Below are positions 49,513 through 62,334 of a DNA stretch of 64,000 nt, one piece after another (the first letter of the stretch is position 1; each line of letters starts with the position of its first letter). Source of the stretch: Diphasiastrum complanatum (lineage: Eukaryota; Streptophyta; Lycopodiopsida; Lycopodiales; Lycopodiaceae); contig CM055104.1 in NCBI GenBank assembly GCA_029204225.1, positions 23,056,786-23,120,785 on the forward strand, read 5' to 3'. The notes under the pieces were generated by a model. It was not told the DNA's origin and did no database searches. It saw only the letters and a program-made list of their open reading frames with translations. Both the position numbers and the translations under genes were made by a program.

Positions 49513-50559
49513 TTTTCGTTTCTGCTTTGCTGAATTCTGAGCTCAAACTAGAAAGTTATGGATTTTTTTCAAGAACTAGAAAGTGAATTAATTGAAACTT
49601 AGAATAGGGATCTTTACAAAAGTTTTACAAATTGGAATTGATAACACTTTGAAGTCCTTAAAACATATCAGTGCTCGTGGAAGATTGTGAAACCCGTAAG
49701 AAATTTACAATTTACGGCAAAGGAGAGAATATGAGAGAGAATATTCGAGGGAATATGCTTAGGGAATATTCTAGACGAATGTTCACATAAGAGACAGGGC
49801 TGGGCAGGAGGCATGAGAGCAGGGAGCAAAAAAGAGAGAGTCGGGAGACGGGGGTCGTGTGCGAAGAAGCGAGGCCGACGGGAGGGAGTGGGAGCAGGCA
49901 GGCAGAGGGAACGCGAGGGGACGATGGCCGTGAGCAAAGAGAGAGAGTAGGGGGGCGTCGCGGTTAGGGTTAGGGGAGAGAGAGCGATGGGAAGGCGCGG
50001 GGGGGTCGCGTTTAGGGTTAGGTTAGTCTATTTTTTTTTATTTAGCCTTAGAGATATTAGGGTTTTAAAAACTGGGCAGGGTGTGTCTCTGTTTTTTAGC
50101 ACTCCTCATTGTCCTAAACCTAGTGGGCGAACATAGGGTTACAGCTGGTTTTTTTTTCTTGTTATTTTTTAGGTTAAAAATCTGGCGAACCTTCATAATG
50201 AAAGGCTAAAATTTTCTTACAAAAGAAACAAAACTTCAAGTTTAAAGAATTGAAGTGCTTTTCTCTCACTTGAAAAAATTCACAAAAAAAACTTCCGAAA
50301 TTCTGGCTAGCTTGACCCATCTCCACTAATTTGATCATAACTTTCTTAATATTGATCCAAATCACACAAACTTAGTACTTCTGAAAAGCTAACAACAAGC
50401 TCTATCAGCTTTAAAGATCAAATCAATGATTGAGTGTGATTTGATAAGTCTAATTAACCACAGAACAGGTCTGAAAATTTTGAAGAAAGAAAACTACCAA
50501 AACTAGAGCTAGGAATAAAAAATTGTCATAACTTTTTGGATACTAATCCAAATGACCTG
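49513..50559. other. GC-rich segment with telomere-like motifs, then AT-rich spacer
   Basis: 49780-50030 is purine/GC-rich (GAGAGAG, GGGCGTCGCGG, GGCGCGGGGGG). It contains GGTTAGGGTTAGGGG and TTTAGGGTTAGGTTAG, and further on TTAGGGTTTT at 50068. This could be the gypsy leader or LTR, or a promoter region with telo-box motifs. No gene was recognised. Confidence 0.4.
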
Positions 50560-52170
50560 TCTAGATATCCATTTAAAAATGCATTAGAGACATCTAGTTG
50601 AAGAACTTGCCAATCGAAAAAACAAGCAATAGAAATTATGATTCTAATTGATACCATCTTTGCAACTGGAGCAAAAGTCTCCTCATAATCGAGTCCATAA
50701 ACTTGAGCAAAACTCTTAGCACAAAGCCTAGCCTTGTACTTGTTGATTGTGCCATCTTGATTATACTTGACTCGAAAAACCCACTTGCAACCAATGGTGT
50801 GCTTGTTGGATAAAAGATCCACAAGCTCCCATGTCCTGTTGGCCATCAAAGCATCATATTCTTCCTTCATGGCAAGATACCATTCCTTCGAATTGAGTGC
50901 ATCATATACATCTTTTGGCTCCTCATTTGGAATAAATAAGCACAATTAGTGGAGTTGATTTCCACTTGCTTGCCTATATCTTCATAAGTAAGCCTCCTAG
51001 GGTGAAAAGATTCGAGGTGACTCCTCCTCAATACATGATAGTCTTCAAGGGTGATGATTTGTGTATCTTTGTGAGAATCTTTGAACTCGGCCTCCTCAAG
51101 AATGTATTTTTGATCCTCATGGAATATAACATCCCTACTCTCAATTGTAGTTGAGGTAGAGGGAACATAGATTCTGTAAGCTTTCTTGTTGGATGCATAT
51201 CCAACCACAATCCCTTTAATAGAATTAGGATCATTTCTTTTCCTTGTTTCCAAGCGTACATGAACAAAGCAAGCACAACAAAAAACTCTAAGGTGATCTA
51301 CCTTAGGTTTCTTCTTAAACAAGACTTTAAAAGGTGATTTTCCAACAAGTGCATTGTGAGGTAATCTATTGCACAAATAGTTTGCACAATTTATAGCTTC
51401 ACCCCAATATTCTATAGGCAAAGAAGCTTCAGCTCGGATTGCTTTAGCACATTCACATAAAGATCTGTTTTTCCTCTCAACAACTCCATTTTGAGATGGA
51501 GAATAAGCACAATAAACGCTCTCTTTATTTCTTCACCTTCACAATATTCATGAAACGACCTCCTCCATCACATCTTAAAGCTTTAACTTTGAAAGAAAAC
51601 TGTTTCTCAACATAAGCTTTGAAGATTAGGAAGTGATCAAATACCATAGCTTTTGAAGAAAGTAGATACAACTAAGTATATCTAGTAAAGTCATCAATAA
51701 AGGTGACAAAACATGTTGCACCACCAATACCTTTAGAAGAGGAAAAACGAACATCCGAGTGTATAAGCTCCAAAAAATGAGTAGTCTTGATAAAAGACTT
51801 CTCATATGGCTTTCTGTGTGATTTTGCAATAGCACAAGCCTCACAAGGCTTGAAATCTTTGGAAAGAGATTTTGGAAGACCAATAGACTTCACTTTCTTG
51901 ACCATAGAAGACATAGATTTAAATTTAGGATGCCCCAACCATCTATGCCACAACTCTTCCTTAGATAACAAAGCAATCTCACAAAAGTTTGCATTCTCAT
52001 AAGAATTCAATTTAAAAATTCCACCACATCTAGATCCATTAGGTAGGATCTCATCATTATTCTTGATAAAGCAAGTATTGGAGTTGAACTTTACATCACA
52101 ACCATTATCAAGCCACTGATCATCATTACAGAATAATCCATGTACATTGTTACAAAAGATGCCTGTAAGG
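50560..52170 (-). pseudogene. copia family I: pre-integrase, integrase, RT start
   Basis: The minus strand starts with a post-protease segment (WLDNGCDVKFNS, about 52120). It continues ELWHRWLGHPKFKS, CEACAIAKSHRKPY, integrase HSDVRF and FIDDFTRYT (stop), ALRCDGGGRFMN, then PIEYWGEAINCANY (51421). The RT start at 50945-50560 has NRTWELVDL, GCKWVFRVKYNQDG and QLDVSNAFLNGYL. Gag, protease, the rest of RT and RNase H are missing. Several stops and shifts occur around 51480-51680. It is closely related in wording to family J but is a separate copy. Confidence 0.82.
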
Positions 52171-52210
52171 GCGTTGACTCCACTGGATGTTAGATGATCA
52201 GTGCATTGGA

Positions 52211-52296
52211 ATCCTAAGTTAATCTACTTACAGTCCCTCAGAAGGTAGCCGTTATCCTAAGTTAATCTACTTATAGTCCCTCAGAAGGTTGCCGTT
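52211..52296. repeat. 43-bp tandem duplication
   Basis: Two adjacent units begin ATCCTAAGTTAATCTACTTA and end GCCGTT (52211-52253 and 52254-52296). They differ at two positions. Confidence 0.9.
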
Positions 52297-53261
52297 ATTT
52301 TGACAATATGTGGGTTGGATTTTCTAATTAACAATATTGAAAACTATACAAAGGATCGGATTTATTAGACCCAATCTAATCCGAAGATCGACACTGACAC
52401 CAACTCCGATGAGGCAGTCCCTCAACAAAACGAAGGAGGGGTGAAGTGATGGGTAAGATTCTACTAGAGAATCTATCAGTTGCACAGTTTTCAAATAAGA
52501 GAAATTCTCTAGAGATTGTGTAGAACAATCTGGAACTAGAGGTGGTTTGAAATTGGAAACCATTATAAGTAGTATTGTTGTGTAAGATCATAAGTTACTA
52601 ATCCTAGTTGGTAGAGATAGAAGTAAGTTTGATCATTGAATGTCTCTATTGAATCAACCTAATCTTAATTGGAGCATTAGGATGAGGGAGCGGTTGATCA
52701 AGTGGGAGAAATTTGGTGGTAAGAGAGAAGTTGGGTTGGAAAACTCATGAGAGAGAATGTATTCTCCGTCTCAGAGATTTTCTGGTTATGTTATGTTATT
52801 TATGAGAAATCGAATTCTTTTGTAATGTAAAGACCAATCAGAAAAGCTACTAAGATGAGGATAGAATCAACACATAAAGAGACTAATGGGAGCAAAACCA
52901 CCCATCCAACTGAGATGTATCTGAATACTTCACCCTCAAGCCGAGTGAATACAAGAGGAGAGAAGAGAAATCGGCCTAGAACCAAAAGCTTAGAATGGAG
53001 GAGGCCGTGTCCCTTCCCGTATACGTAGGGGTAGGAAGCTTGTGCATGCACCCATGCAACCTCCCATGTAGTCCATCTAAACCTAGGTCACATAACCCAT
53101 GCTATCCTCATTCATACACCATCACAAGCCATGCACTGCTCCACATGTCTCAATAGGAGTGTGTGGGTCTTCTCAAGGTTACTAGTTACAAACTGGCCTT
53201 GACATGGAATAAAATTGAGGAGTAACTAACAAAGGCGAATACCGAAGGGGCCGATCTATTA
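52297..53261. other. spacer
   Basis: 52460-52490 has GAGAATCTATCAGTTGCA, like the border of the family J LTR (39104-39124). The rest has no recognised feature. Confidence 0.35.
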
Positions 53262-53586
<325 letters not shown>

Positions 53587-54934
53587 TAGTAGTGGCTCGA
53601 GTTCTTGCTACAAAAAGCATGTGACAATCTCTAACCATGTCTAACAATGATTTGCACCTCTTAACATGATTGCATCTCATGAGCCAATGAGATGTCGATT
53701 ATGATGCACTACTTGCAAATTTTCAACTTTACACTTTGTGACATGTGTCATGACCTCATTAGAACTCGAGATGGAAGCTATTTGACTTCTAAATCATCAA
53801 TAAAATATGTACAAGGTGGTGGTGGACATTAATCCAACCCCATGATAACAACTAGCATGTAAAATAAAATAAATATTCTATTCCATTTAAATAGCTTGAT
53901 TCAAAATCAATCATATAACGGCTATTCTAAATGCAATATAATTTGTGTTGTTTTCTTGCAAGTACGTAAAAGACATGAGAATGAGATCAAATGCAGAGAT
54001 ATTGACAAAACTATCCAAATAGTGGAGGAACCCTAAAATCTATCATAAAAAAATACAAGTCCATCTTCATCATTGAATTCAAAAAGAGATAGATATTCAT
54101 TTTTTGTTAATTTAAAAATTACAATACAATAATATTCTAAAGACACAATTTGACTGTAACAATCCATATTCATATCAATGAAAATCCCAAAAATGGATTA
54201 TGTACATGTAAGATGTAAAAAATTCAACTAATTTAGTGGATCTAATTTGGCAATTTTGAGGCCAACATGAAACTTCAACTTAGAGATAGATTTATATTTG
54301 TCAATAAAGGCCTAAATAGTGTTTGTACTATTTTTGGCAAGTAGATAAGTGGATGAGATCGGATTTGGACCCATTCTAATTAGCCAGATTTTATCTAGAC
54401 TAGAATTTATAGGTTTTTTGATGAAGCACCAAGAAGTTACCATTTAGGGCAAGTTTAGAGAAATTGGCCAAATGACACTTTGAAAGCTATAAATAGCTAT
54501 ACCAACATGGAGAAATAAGGATCAAAGTTTTTTTCTTTGTGGATAATTCATCTCTTGTGTTTCTATGTCCATCTCTTTCATATTTCTCAAGATATCTTGA
54601 TTTTTAGTGTGTAGAATGTCAATTTTGTGATTGATTTTGCTTCCACACGTGTAAATGACAGTAGGCTACTGCTTTTGTTACGGACATGGACAATACCTTA
54701 CTATATTTTTAGAAAAATGATCAGATCTTAGTGATTTATGCAATTCTAGCATGTTAAAATCGATGATTTTTTATCTTGTAGCTAAATCTAGATGTGCATC
54801 CAAATTTGGTCAAGATCTTAGAGATCCATCAAGTATGTGTAGGGTGTGTAGATTCGATGGTGAGCAGCCCTTCTGTCGGTCATAAAGGGGTAGAACACTA
54901 GATAGGTATCTAACTATGCCAAGTTGCTAGATTT
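53587..54934. other. spacer and probable 5' region of copia family H
   Basis: 53587-54500 has no recognised feature. 54640-54660 has CCACACGTGTAAATGACA, resembling LTR ends elsewhere. 54835-54920 resembles, inverted, 33118-33185. These are probably the LTR/leader of the gag that follows, but I could not set borders. Confidence 0.4.
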
Positions 54935-56018
54935 ATGGACAAGCTTGATAGAGCCAATTACCATATGTGGAAATTTAAGATGAAAACATAGTGCTAATGG
55001 TGAAGGAGTTGTATGACGTTGTTACAAGTGCAGAAGAGAAACCCAAAGCTGACAATGCAGCAATCTCAGATGGAAGCTAAAGAATGGAAAAGCATTTGCG
55101 CTGATCATCCTCAACATTTCGGATACTCAGATTGGCCACATATCCGAAGCCCAAACATTCAAAGAAGTCTGGGACATCTTGAGCACATTATACGAAGTGC
55201 GAGATATAGCTTCCAAGCTACATCTTAGGAAGAAATTTTACTCCCTCAAGATGGCAAATGGTGATTCCCTACAGAATCACATCAACCAATTCAAGAACCT
55301 GCTAAAGCAAATAGCTGTTGTCGGATCTATCATTGATGATCAAGACGCATTGATGCAATTGCTTACAAGTTTGCCAAGCTCATACGACAGCTGGGTGATG
55401 ATCATCATGACACATCCAGAGTTGACTCTTTCAAGAGTCATCACAATGTTGTTGAAGGAAGACACGTGGAGGAACGAAGCCTCTAGTTCCTCAGCTGATT
55501 CTCACGCTTTGTACACCAACAAGAGCACGACTAAACAGAAGAAGAAGAAAGGCTCGAAGCAATCAAAGCAAGACCAGAAACCAGCACAGCACAAAGAACA
55601 ATCAAATCTGCAAACAAAGAAGAAGTTGTTCTGAAGATACTACAAGAGAAACAACCACGAGATCCAAGACTGTCGGATACTACAAGCTAAGAAGAACAAC
55701 AAGGGACAGTCGAATCAAGTGGCCAATGCAGTTACAGAAGCTCCACAACCCATTCAAGAAATGGATCATGATGCCGTCATGACCAGCCATCAAGGAGCAT
55801 CTAACGACAGTTCTTGGTTCCTGGATTCCGGTGCCACTCAGCATATGACCAGCCACATTGGTTGTTTCGAGTCATATACACCCTATAGTACCAACAAATA
55901 CGTTCATCTTGGCGATAATTGTGAAGTTTTTAGCACGTGTGAACTTCACCACACACCTTACAGGATCTTTATGAGGTGTTGTGATTGCACAAGATTGATC
56001 AATGAACAGATTACTTGA
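54935..56018 (+). pseudogene. copia family H gag and protease start
   Basis: The gag start MDKLDRANYHMWKFKMK (ATG 54935) meets a stop at once. After frame changes the gag domain reads ASKLHLRKKFYSLKMAN, then LLTSLPSSYDSW, then LTLSRVITMLLKE. A basic stretch leads to a zinc knuckle in which the first Cys codon is TGA (55633-55635: F, stop, RYYKRNNHEIQDC) and the second is Tyr. The protease signature SSWFLDSGATQHMTSH (about residues 30-45 of the frame at 55719) is intact. The frame passes into an inserted LTR-like segment after about 55930. Confidence 0.8.
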
Positions 56019-56315
56019 AAAATTTAAGGCAAGAGCACAATGACATACACCAGACTGAAAAAACTATCTTCTTACTATGAGAATTGGATATCAGAAATTA
56101 TTCTAAGTGCTCACTATGGAGAAAACAGCCTGCTCTAGGATAGAGAGAGAAAATCAACACATAAAACTCAGGTAGAGAGAGAATGAGCCCAAAACACCAA
56201 AATCTCAATATTCACAATATAGCAAAACATGCCAAAGTTTTCCTACATCAAAGAGGCTCGAATTCCTATAGTGGAGTTGCATGGAAAGTCCACTTTACTT
56301 AGTTAACTCAACTTG
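55930..56315. repeat. LTR-like insert of the CTCGGGTAGAGAGAGAA type
   Basis: The sequence following CACGTGTGAACTTCACC, with a later AGGATAGAGAGAGAAAATC and CTCAGGTAGAGAGAGAATG, resembles the LTRs at 19395-20083 and 41907-42641 in the same order. At its edge GTGAAGTT...AACTTCAC forms a short hairpin. It sits between gag-protease of family H and protease of family A. Confidence 0.55.
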
Positions 56316-56316
56316 T

Positions 56317-56905
56317 AAGTACTGATCCATCAAGATTCATTGTTCTTGGAGATGGATCCAAACATCAAGTGAACGATATTGGTTTACTGTGGCTCAACAC
56401 GAATGGCAGAGACAGATGACTCAAAGACGTCCTGTTCGTGCCTACACTGTAGCAGGACTTGTTTTCTTTGGATGGAAGGATGCGTGTGACGTTTTCTGAC
56501 GAAGCATGCAACATTGTTGATGCTAGTATCAGTACCCTGATTACTCAAGACAAAAAAAAAGATAATATGTATCACCTGAAGGTACGCCTACCTACAGATC
56601 AATTGCATTAGACTCATGATGATTTGCCAGACTCTATGGCACAAGAGACTATGCCATATGCACTCAATGACACTTTACCAAGCAAGCCATCATGGAACAA
56701 TTACAGGGGTCAACATCTCGAATGCGAACAATTCGACCACCTATGATGCATGCCTGAAGGGTAAGATGTCTCGTACTCCATTTGTCAAAGACTCCTACAG
56801 AATGACCCAGATTATGGAGTTAGTGCATTCTGACATATGTGGGTCTTTCAATGTGATCTCAGTAGGAGGCTTGAAATATTACATTACCTTCACCAAAATA
56901 TCCAT
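56317..56905 (+). pseudogene. copia family A protease end and integrase start
   Basis: TDPSRFIVLGDGSKHQVND, then NMYHLKVRLP match family A at 23476-23772. It continues LWHKRLCHMHSMTLYQAS (the zinc module, GH changed to CH), YDACLKGKMSRTPF, then the integrase start MELVHSDICGSFNV and GGLKYYITF. It is cut there by an LTR at about 56906. Stops interrupt the protease part. Confidence 0.75.
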
Positions 56906-57394
56906 TGTAGGCTTTGTAGGCCCAAAAGAAGCTATTAGCCTTAAGAACAAGGCGGTTCTCTCTTTAGGCCCTTCAAAGTAATTAATAAGGATAATAGGCC
57001 ACTAAGGGCCCAATGTAGGCTAAATAATGCTTAACAAGGGTTAGCTATCCTTCAAGATAGTTATGTTTAGTTAAGTAAGAGCATTGCCTATAACTAGGCA
57101 AGAGACATCAACTTTTGAATCTTTTGGCTCATTTACAAGTGAGAGCTTCTAGCTTCTTTGTGAATGTGAGCCATAGGGATCTCCATTGCTAGGTCTCATG
57201 TGCCTTATCCACATGAATCAATGCTCATGTTCATATTTTGTACTCTTTCTTTCATTACTACTGTGATTCTATGGTGATCTCCATGTTTCTAGCTTTCTAT
57301 TGATATGCTATTATGATTGTCTTGTTCTCTTCTTGCTTCTAGCTTTACTTCATTGTAATTGCTATTAGTTTGGGATTTGACACATAAAATTTCT
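56906..57394 (+). repeat. LTR followed by a primer site
   Basis: It begins TGTAGGCTTTGTAGG after the interrupted integrase and runs to the primer site at 57395. The 3' border is approximate. Confidence 0.5.
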
Positions 57395-57409
57395 TGGTAT
57401 CAGAGCATA
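57395..57409 (+). promoter_or_regulatory. primer-binding site (initiator tRNA-Met)
   Basis: TGGTATCAGAGCATA. It is followed by an AT-rich leader up to about 57855 with no gag. Confidence 0.75.
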
Positions 57410-57855
57410 GATCCATGATCCATGATGATTCTATGAGAATTCCATTAGATTTGATGAGTTTATTGTTTTTGTAGCTTTCTTTTTGCTAATTTTTAACTTT
57501 GAATTTTTTAGTTCTGTTTAGACAATTTTTTAGCATTAAATTTAGTTTTTTTATTTCTAATTTGATTCTGTAAGTTTGTAGAGCTTTGTTCAGCTTGAAT
57601 TTGCACCAATTTTCAAGCCATTTGGATAAGAGATGCAAAAGTTATTGCACTTTTTTCAAAAGCTGTCAAAATAGGTGACTAGAATTTTGTTTTCACTTGA
57701 TTTGAATTTTTCAGATTTGATCAGAGTTTTTATTTCAAGTTTCTTCCATAGGATTTTAGAGCATTGTTTTAGCTTTGATCCTCACAATAACTAGACCTGA
57801 CATAAGCTTTAGTGTTCATAAGTTGAGCTAGGCTACGTAAAATCCTACTATTTAT

Positions 57856-58428
57856 CATTGGAAAATGGCCAAGAGAGTGCTTAGATATATATCTTCAACT
57901 TTTGATTTTGGTTTATTGTATAAAAGTGAAGATCTTTCTATTGTTGGTTAGTCTGACTCGGATTTTGCAAGTGATAGAGTAGATCAAAAATCTACACTTG
58001 CTTGTGTCGTATATCTTGGAGGAAACTTGATATCTTGCCTTTCCAAAAAGCAAGATACTGTATCACTCTCATCGTGTGAAGTTGAGTACAAGGCACTCAC
58101 TACAACAACAAAGGAAGTGCTTTGGATCAAGAGGTTACTAGTGGAACTAAAGATAATCTTGGAAGAGGATCTACCTATGATCACGTGTGACAACACTTCA
58201 GCCCAAGCCCTTGCCAACAACCCAATATTCCATGCAAGGAGCAAGCATATCGAAGTTGCACATCACTTTGTGAGAGAGAAGCTCATTGGAGGGGAAATCA
58301 ATTTGGAGCACATCGACACATCATCTTGTATTGCTGATATGCTCACCAAACCTTTGAGCAAAAGTTTCTTCATCAAGCATAGAGCCAATCTTGGAGTTAT
58401 ACCAAGATCCATGTTCAAATCAATATAG
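57856..58428 (+). pseudogene. copia family E RT end and RNase H
   Basis: HWKMAKRVLRYISSTF ends the RT; a TAG stop (SIVG, stop, SDSDFAS) lies before the first RNase H Asp. The frame 58027-58428 has CLSKKQDTVSLSSCEVEYKA (Glu region), TCDNTSAQALANNPIF, ARSKHIEVAHHFVREK and CIADMLTKPLSKSFF and ends in a natural stop. TTTTTAGGAGGAG follows as polypurine tract before the LTR at 58446. Confidence 0.85.
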
Positions 58429-58445
58429 ATTATTTTTAGGAGGAG

Positions 58446-59230
58446 TGTTAAAATTGAAAAAACAATCCATATTGATTTCTTGGCTTGCTACAAATGTTGT
58501 ACCATGCAAGTATGTAGCTCATAAATGCAAAATGCCAAGTTTGGCCTACATAGAACTCGAGCTACATGGTTATGTAATGTCTAGATTGAATAATACAACT
58601 TGCATATAGTTTGTAGACATAGAATTGGCAAAGTCATGCTTGTAGAAACTTGTGGCAATGCACATGCATTAATTGTAAGTGATCCATAGTGACATGCAAG
58701 GCTTGCACAAAGTGAAATGGACACATGCATGATGATTTATACATTTCTAGTTAGAACTAGGACACTTGGAAAAGTTGGTAGAGATTCATGCATGAGATGT
58801 GACAAATGTCACATAAACTCTAGTTTTCACTTTAGATGTCATTAAATGATGGATGGATGTGGTTTTACTTCAAGCTACCTCAAACTCCATAAATATGTGT
58901 AGCTCTCCTCATAATTTTTGATGAAGAACCAAAGCTTTGTATCTATCTCTTGCCATTTTGGATCTACACAAATTTTGCTTGTTATCTCTCTATCTTTCTC
59001 TCTCTAACTCGTGTTGAGACTAAAGCCAATACACTAATTTCTTGTACTTTTGCTCATTAATGATTCATTGCTATCATTCTCTCTTGCTTAGTATGCTAGA
59101 TTGTGGTGAAGCCATAACTTCTGTATTAGATCTTGCTAATCAATCTAGAATCAGATTATTGTGCTAATCATAAAGCTTAATTAGATCTATCATACTTGTG
59201 GATCTTTCCCACACGTGTGAATTCTGGAAA
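58446..59230 (+). repeat. family E-type 3' LTR
   Basis: It starts TGTTAAAATTG immediately after the polypurine tract. The end is approximate, near CCCACACGTGTGAATTC, a string shared with other LTR ends in the window. Confidence 0.55.
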
Positions 59231-59246
59231 TTTTGTGAAGTCTGGT

Positions 59247-59867
59247 GTCCCTCACACGACACCACACAATTTATGGTGGGGTAGAAAACCCAACCTGTCT
59301 CAAATCAAAATCTTTGGCTGTGCAACTTATGCACATATTTCTGATAAGCTTCGAAAGAAACTTGATGAGAAAGTTGAACATGGATATCTGGTAGGATATG
59401 ACAACAATTCGTCATACTACAGAGTCTACATACTAGACACGAACATTGTGAAGACAGTCAGGGATGTCAAATTTGATGAGAGTAGAACGATGGCCAATGA
59501 TGATCCTGTCAGCTATGAGGTTTTCAAAAGACAATACTATGATTTGTCACCAGTGACAAAGGAAGCAGAAGATGAACATGAAAATGAAAATTTTCGAGTC
59601 GCTTCGTATTCGAGTGACGATTCAGAAGACGAAAGATTCAAGAGGAAGCCTACTGCTACAGTTTTTGTAAACCAAGATGGTTTCGGACCTAGCAGAGCAG
59701 ACAAAGACAAAGACATTGCAGTTCCAGGAGGATCTCCTAGATGGTCGACAAGACAACGAAGAGCACCAACAAGATATGTGTCAGGCAGCTTAGCTTCCAC
59801 ATCAAAAGAAATCTGTAAATTCAGTGGCGAATCACAGACTTTTGAGGAGGGTTTTTACCCTCTTTAA
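59247..59867 (+). pseudogene. copia integrase C-terminus and linker
   Basis: TTPHNLWWGRKPNLSQIKIF, FGCATYAHISDKLRKKLDEK and GYLVGYDNNSSYYRVYI are the conserved C-terminal integrase features of copia, followed by an acidic linker (SYSSDDSEDERFKRK) before RT. There is no catalytic core on the left and no RT on the right. The frame itself is open for about 200 codons. It directly follows an LTR end, so it was brought here by rearrangement. Confidence 0.8.
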
Positions 59868-60111
59868 GAAAACATTCACCGAGTTGCAGCCACCTTAGGT
59901 TTTGCTCACAAAACCTTCTGTTTGAAGGGCAAACATTTCTTCCTTGTAGATTTGCAGAAACATCAAAAAACACTCAAAACCCTAAAAATATATAGAAAAA
60001 GAACCTTCGTTCGATTCATTGTGCATAGGTGTGATTCAAATCTATATGTTTCTAGGTCGACGAATGTTGATAGTATGGAGTCTGCCTAGTTGTGATCTTT
60101 TCAGCAGTTCT

Positions 60112-62330
60112 CTATGCCCATAATACAGATGGTAACTTCTGATCCCAATCAGAAGAATGCGTTTCCGTTATTTTACTCAAAATTTTACACAAAATTCCGT
60201 TTGCCCGTTCCGTAAGCCCATTCGCTTTTGGATTATATGGAGTGGTTTGGTGATGCATAATAGAAAAGTATGACAACATGGCCTCGATGGTCTGATTAAG
60301 AAAATGGGTTCTCCTATCGCTAACAGGTTCTAAGGGACATCCATATCGTGTGATAATGTTTTGGAATAAAAACTTTGCTACAATCTTAGCATCGTTCTTA
60401 ACTGTGGCTTCGGCCTCTACCAACTTGGTAGCATAGTCCGTGGCAACGAGAATGTAATGTCGATGAGTTTTACGGGTGATCGGTTTGATAGGCCCTACAA
60501 AATCTATCCCCCACTTCTCAAAAGGTGCTAAGGGAATAATCGGAGTAAGCGGCCAATGCGTCACAAAGCTGGGTTTCCCCATCCTCTGACAAGCATCACA
60601 TTTTTGAATGAATATTTTAACATCTCTATAGACGGTAGGCCACCAATATTTAACATTAAGGATCTTCCTTGCAGTATTTTTAAGAGCATAGTGACCCCCC
60701 GAATCTTCCTCATGTAATGCACTTATTACAGCGGTCGTCTCGGTTGGTTCTAAACATCGGTGGAGACTATCGTCAGCTCCTAATTTATACAATATTCTAT
60801 TTATAATCGTATAAGGTCCTACTTTTGAAAGAAAAACGGTTTTTTTGCTGTCTATCAGAACGTTCAAGATAAATTTGGTCTTGTAAACAAAAAAATTCCA
60901 TATAAATTGATGTTTTCGATTGAATACACATTATATGTTCATCCGGAAATTCATCAAAAATGGGTTCAAACTGATTTTTCGTTTGGAGGCGAGATATATA
61001 ATCAGCATTTTGATGATCCTTGTCTATTCTTAATTCTACTTCATAATTAAACTCATCTAATAACAATACCCATCTAGCTACCCTACCTAAAAGATCAGGT
61101 TTATTCACTAAATATTTCAATGCATAGTGATCTACGTGAAAAACGAAAGAGTATCCTAAAAGATAATGTCTAAATTCTTTACTGAATAAATCACTCCTAG
61201 TGCTTTCTGCTCTGTAGCGGAATAGGTCTTTTCTGATGCAGCGAGTTGCCTACCCGCATAATAAATTGGGTAATCTATTTTTTGGTCATATTTTTGACTA
61301 AGCACTACACCTATTGCAAATGATAGTGTGTCTACATATACATGGAACTTTTTAGCCCAATTTGGAGGTCTAACTCTAGTGGCTTCTGCTAATGACTATT
61401 TCAATTTATCAAAAGCTTGCTAATGGTCCTGTGACCAATGGTACTCAACAAACTTTTTTTTAATAAACTTGTTAAAGGAGCTACTACTATGGCATAATCT
61501 TTAATTATCCTACGATAATATCCTATGTGTCCTAGAAAACCTCTAAGCTCTCGTAGATTAGTTCATTGTAATAATTCTAAAATCATTTTTACTTTTTTGA
61601 TGTCGGCTTGTATAGCGTCCTTCAAAATTTTATGTCCTAACAAGATGTCTTCCCTCATCCCGAAATAACACTTGGCTGGATTTAACTTAAGAGATGTCTC
61701 TTGACATCTTCTCGATGTCTTCTCTAATGCGTCTAAATGGCCTTTAGTTGATGAATAGACACAAAAGTCTTCCATGAAAATTTCGAAAAACTTCCTTATT
61801 TTTTTTGAAAAATGTTTGTCATCATACGTTGGAATGTGGCAGGTGCATTACAAAGACCAAAGGGCATTTGTGTATACGCGTACGTCCCCCAATCAGTGCT
61901 AAAAGTGGTCTTAGATCTATCTTCCTCTTTGATAAAAACTTGGTTATAACCTGAGAATCTATCTAAAAAGTTATAACATTCATGACCAACTACCTGGTCA
62001 AGAATAGTACCTGTATACGACAGAGGATGATAATCCTTTGTTGTAGCAGCATAAAGTTTTCTAAAATCTTGGCAAACTCTAATCTTGCTCATCTTCTTCT
62101 TAGGTACTATAACTATTGTTGACACCTACTCACTGCTTAGAACATGAAATATAATACTCCCTCTAAGACATCTATCTAATTCGTCTTTAACTAACAAGAA
62201 ATACTTTGGATTAAATCTATATTGGTGTTGCCTAACAAGTATTGTTCCCTGAATAAGATGTATTCTATGATCGACCCATTTAACTGGTATTCTTGTTAAA
62301 TCGTCCATCGACCAAGCAAATACGTTTTGG
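60112..62330 (-). pseudogene. Ty3/gypsy RT, RNase H and integrase remnant
   Basis: The minus strand begins HRIHLIQGTILVRQHQYR (62308-62126). RT follows with IRVCQDFRKLYAATTKDY, FSGYNQVFIKEEDRSKT and PFGLCNAPATFQRMM (62125-61796). A shift at a T run gives FMEDFCVYSS, where the catalytic FMDD/YMDD became FMED. RNase H contains FHVYVDTLSFAIG (decayed) and HQNADYISRL (61120-60797). Integrase 60867-60112 has the zinc module (H-x-H, then CDACQR) and an intact triad: WGIDFVGP, VSDRRTHF, GLTERANG. It is a different gypsy lineage from the 46.7-49.4 kb copy. The left end near 62330 joins a family A gag. Confidence 0.85.
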
Positions 62331-62334
62331 TATT

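Noticed and set aside
49668-49937. Pro-rich minus-strand frame in the GC-rich island
   Set aside because: Composition alone explains it. No domain or splice support.
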